Positions 60,770-64,000 of a stretch of 64,000 nt of DNA are shown piece by piece; the stretch's first letter is position 1; each line of letters starts with the position of its first letter. Source of the DNA: an uncultured Flavobacteriales bacterium. GTDB taxonomy: Bacteria > Bacteroidota > Bacteroidia > Flavobacteriales > JBLHRE01. The notes beneath the pieces were generated by a model. It did no database searches. It saw nothing but the letters and a program-made list of their open reading frames with translations, and was not told where the DNA came from. The position numbers and the translations under genes were made by a program. The stretch lies in the NCBI GenBank assembly GCA_937139155.1, contig CAKZPI010000018.1:1-64000 (forward strand). The letters are read 5' to 3'.

Positions 60770-61540
60770 TTAATCGTCGATGATGTTTGTAATAAGCCTT
60801 AGCTTATGGGTATGAAGTCCGGTGTCTACATTGAAAATGCCCTGGTGGTCAATTTTGTCGATTCTGACTTTTCCGGCGGCATGCATGATTTTATGGCCTT
60901 CAAGCATGATGCCTACGTGGATGATTCTTCCTTCATCGTTGTCAAAAAAGGCCAAATCACCGGCTTGGGCTTCTTCAATAAAGGAAAGGGTATGTCCTTG
61001 TTTGGCTTGTTGACTTGCATCTCTTTTTAGTCGGATTCCGGCGGATCGGTACACCATTTGGGTAAATCCGCTGCAGTCAATTCCAAGGGGGGTTCTTCCT
61101 CCCCAGAGGTAGGGGGCATTGAGGTAAAGTTTGGCGAAATGAATAAGGGCATTTCGGTCAATACGTGGAGAAAGGATTTCTCCGTCTATTTGGAATCTTT
61201 CATTTTTCCAGAAGAGCTCATTTCCTTTGAGGTGGGTGAGGGAAGACCCCAAAACCAGGGGGGTGAATTCTTGGTTTTGGTCAATGGCCATTGAAAAAAG
61301 ATCACCAAGAATTGGGATGTTTTCTCCGGCCTTGAACCATGACTCGTCTGCTTCAGCCCATTGCTTGGTATCCATCCATCCAGGATAATCATCCCATAGG
61401 CTACGAACCCGGGTCCAGTTTTTTTTGACCTCCATGATGCGCACACCTTCTCCGAAAAGGAGCTGATTGACCATTTCGCTTCGGTCATCGGCTTCCTTAC
61501 GTATAGGGGCACAGGCTACATGAATGATTCCGGTTTTCAT
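60770..61540 (-). CDS. C40 NlpC/P60 peptidase with SH3-like domain
   Basis: LWGGRTPLGIDCSGFTQMVYR, AGDLAFFDNDEGRIIHVGIM; start chosen at MKTGIIHVA. Confidence 0.92.
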   Translation of the reverse strand: MKTGIIHVACAPIRKEADDRSEMVNQLLFGEGVRIMEVKKNWTRVRSLWDDYPGWMDTKQWAEADESWFKAGENIPILGDLFSMAIDQNQEFTPLVLGSSLTHLKGNELFWKNERFQIDGEILSPRIDRNALIHFAKLYLNAPYLWGGRTPLGIDCSGFTQMVYRSAGIRLKRDASQQAKQGHTLSFIEEAQAGDLAFFDNDEGRIIHVGIMLEGHKIMHAAGKVRIDKIDHQGIFNVDTGLHTHKLRLITNIIDD

Positions 61541-61651
61541 TTCAGGGGCGAAAATACAGGAAATGCAAATTAAATTGTGGCCTTGTGGAAAACTGTTTCC
61601 GGCGAAAGCCAAACACCATTTAAGGGCGTTGAAATTCAAGGGGGTAAAACG

Positions 61652-61686
61652 AAAAAAGTCCCCTTGAAAGAATCAAGAGGACTTTT
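61652..61686 (-). terminator. terminator downstream of thiolase gene
   Basis: aaaagtccccttg ... caagaggactttt. Confidence 0.75.
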
Positions 61687-61705
61687 AAAAACTAGTTGGA
61701 CCGGT

Positions 61706-62884
61706 TTAAAGCTTTTCAATCACAACCGCAGAGGCACCCCCTCCACCGTTGCAAATTCCAGCAACACCATATTTTCCGTTGTTCTGCTCAAGCACATTGA
61801 TTAGGGTAACCAAAATTCTAGACCCAGAGGATCCAAGCGGATGACCTAGAGAAACAGCACCTCCGTTCACATTGGTTTTAGAAGCGTCAATTCCTAACAG
61901 TTTCATATTGGCAAGTCCTACAACGGCAAATGCTTCATTCAATTCAAAATAGTCAATGTCTGAAACGCTCAAGCCTGCTTTTTTAAGGGCAATGGGTACT
62001 GCCTTGGCAGGGGCTGTGGTAAACCATTCAGGACTCTGAGCTGCATCTGCATAAGATACAATACGAGCCAGAGGTTTTAGGCCAAGCTCATCTGCTTTTT
62101 CTCTGCTCATAACTACCAAGGCCGAGGCTCCGTCATTAAGGGTAGAGGCGTTGGCGGCAGTAACGGTTCCGTCTTTTTTAAATACAGGACGAAGGTTTGG
62201 GATTTTTTCAAGTTTCACATTCTTGTACTCCTCGTCTTCTGCCATAATAATGGGGTCTCCTTTTCTCTGAGGAATTTCAACCGGAACAACCTCATTCTTG
62301 AATTTACCTTCGGTCCAAGCTTTAGCAGAACGGTTGTAAGATTCAATGGCGAAATTGTCTTGGTCTTCTCTTGAGAAGTTTTCACCCTCGGCACAGGTTT
62401 CAGCGCAAACCCCCATATGTACTTTATTGTACACATCGGTAAGTCCGTCATTCACCAAACCATCTACAATTTTCCCATCACCTAAACGGTATCCGGTTCT
62501 TGCCTTCGGAAGGTAATAAGGCACTGAAGACATGTTTTCCATACCCCCTGCAATCACTACATCATTGTCGCCAGCCTTAATGGTCTGGGCGGCCAACATA
62601 AGAGCCTTCATTCCTGAAGCGCATACTTTGTTAACGGTAGTACAAGGAACATCCTCTGGAATACCCGCATTCATGGCTGCTTGACGTGCTGGAGCTTGTC
62701 CGGCATTGGCCTGAAGCACATTTCCCATGAAAACTTCCTGAATTTTATCCCCAGATAAATTAATTTTTTCAAGGGCACCTTTGATGGCGGTTGAACCTAG
62801 TACGGTAGCTGGAACATTGGCTAAACTGCCCTGAAAGCTACCCATTGGGGTACGAACGGCCGATACAATAACAACTTCTTTCAT
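61706..62884 (-). CDS. acetyl-CoA C-acetyltransferase (thiolase)
   Basis: [50 protein letters not shown]. Confidence 0.96.
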   Translation of the reverse strand: MKEVVIVSAVRTPMGSFQGSLANVPATVLGSTAIKGALEKINLSGDKIQEVFMGNVLQANAGQAPARQAAMNAGIPEDVPCTTVNKVCASGMKALMLAAQTIKAGDNDVVIAGGMENMSSVPYYLPKARTGYRLGDGKIVDGLVNDGLTDVYNKVHMGVCAETCAEGENFSREDQDNFAIESYNRSAKAWTEGKFKNEVVPVEIPQRKGDPIIMAEDEEYKNVKLEKIPNLRPVFKKDGTVTAANASTLNDGASALVVMSREKADELGLKPLARIVSYADAAQSPEWFTTAPAKAVPIALKKAGLSVSDIDYFELNEAFAVVGLANMKLLGIDASKTNVNGGAVSLGHPLGSSGSRILVTLINVLEQNNGKYGVAGICNGGGGASAVVIEKL

Positions 62885-62995
62885 AAAAATATAAGCTATG
62901 AATTGGTCTATAATTTTCTTCGGCGAATGTATGGAAAAGCCATGAAGCGTTGAAATTCACTTAAACCCTTTATTTTTGAGCCATAGCCAAATACT

Positions 62996-64000
62996 ATGAA
63001 GCGAATATTCGCAGCCATTATTTCCAATGCCCCCTTCATCACTAAGGGACTTATGTTTTTGATTTGCCTGGGCGGAATTGTTTTCCTTTTTCCAAGGCAA
63101 ACCCATTTGGTATTAGAGTACCAAGAGGGTAGGCAATGGCTTTCGCCGGATTTGTTTGCCCCATTATCGTACCCTGTGCTCAAATCTGAGGAGGCTTTGA
63201 ATCAAGAATCTGAAATTATTCGTCAGGCGCATATACCCGTGTATGAACCAAAGGAAAAGCCGGTTCAAGAATGGTTGGATTGTTTTGAAACGAAATTGGA
63301 TGATCAATTGGAAATCATTCAACAAGATCCTTCTCTTGGAAGTACTTTTTATGCGCTTTCTTCCGATTCCATCCGAGAGGTTTATTTGAGTTCAGCCAGA
63401 AATTGGTACAAAGCCCTTAATGAGAGAAGCATTCCCACTCCCAAAGAAGATGGAAGCTCAGACAAGGGCATCCGAATTCATAAAGGCGGAGAGTTGAAAT
63501 TGGTTTCTCCAAAGGATGTGGCCAGTTTGAAATCTGTGGTTCAGGAGATCTTAAAAAGGAGTGATAATGCCGAAAAAGGATGGGCATGGTTCTATCCAGC
63601 CTTAGCTCAATGCATAAATTATAACCTGGTGTTTTCAGATAGCCTAGACTCTCTAATTCTAGGTCAAACCTTAGACAAGTTGCCAAGAGCCCTTTCTTTG
63701 GTAAACGAAGGAGATTTGGTGATTCAAAGAGGTGAAATGGTTAATCAAGACAAAGCCCGAAGCCTTGAGTCTTTGAAAATGGCTTTGGCGGAAGAAACCT
63801 TGATTGATAAAAATTGGGTTTGGGCCTTCATTGGTCAAATATTACTCATCGGAACCCTACTTTTAATGCTGGCTATCTTCCTGTATACCAACCGGAAAGA
63901 CATGTTTCACAACAATGCAGTGATTGCCTTTATTCTGGTAAATGTGTTTTTAATGGTTTTGATGGCGGCCTTGTTTTCACAGAAGAATCCAACCTTTTTA
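62996..64000 (+). CDS. 7TM-HD (PgpH-like) membrane phosphohydrolase, 5' part, runs off window end
   Basis: MKRIFAAIISNAPFITKGLMFLICLGGIVFLFPRQ..., HDED-type extracellular domain (LVNEGDLVIQRGEMVNQDKARSLESLK) then TM helices; open to 64000, absent from the ORF track because it has no stop. Confidence 0.75.
   Translation, partial: MKRIFAAIISNAPFITKGLMFLICLGGIVFLFPRQTHLVLEYQEGRQWLSPDLFAPLSYPVLKSEEALNQESEIIRQAHIPVYEPKEKPVQEWLDCFETKLDDQLEIIQQDPSLGSTFYALSSDSIREVYLSSARNWYKALNERSIPTPKEDGSSDKGIRIHKGGELKLVSPKDVASLKSVVQEILKRSDNAEKGWAWFYPALAQCINYNLVFSDSLDSLILGQTLDKLPRALSLVNEGDLVIQRGEMVNQDKARSLESLKMALAEETLIDKNWVWAFIGQILLIGTLLLMLAIFLYTNRKDMFHNNAVIAFILVNVFLMVLMAALFSQKNPTFL

Overview
64 kb chromosomal window that looks like a Flavobacteriales-type Bacteroidota. 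This is inferred from TAnnTTTG-like promoters, T9SS C-terminal sorting domains, a split transketolase, and ParE/ParC, TamB and LptF families. Most of the window is dense housekeeping: topoisomerase IV, tsaD, tamB, ribBA, fmt, recQ, clpB, ychF, pdxH, HU, thiolase and a 7TM-HD protein truncated by the window end. The first ~6 kb is accessory and reads GC-richer by eye. It holds a split YeeE-type sulfur transporter plus a CstB-like MBL/pseudo-rhodanese/rhodanese protein, two orphan small proteins, and a tripartite HipB-HipS-HipT-like toxin-antitoxin locus. The hip promoter carries three inverted-repeat operators phased exactly 40 bp apart, and a 22-unit heptamer minisatellite (G-rich on the minus strand) lies next to it. 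Other points of interest are a tRNA-Met(CAU) flanked by eroded partial tRNA copies, the upstream one split by a hairpin insertion and lying between the promoter and the live tRNA, and a secreted VWA gene translationally coupled between the two transketolase halves. No CRISPR array, rRNA operon, transposase or intact prophage was seen. No searches were run; family names come from reading motifs in the translations.
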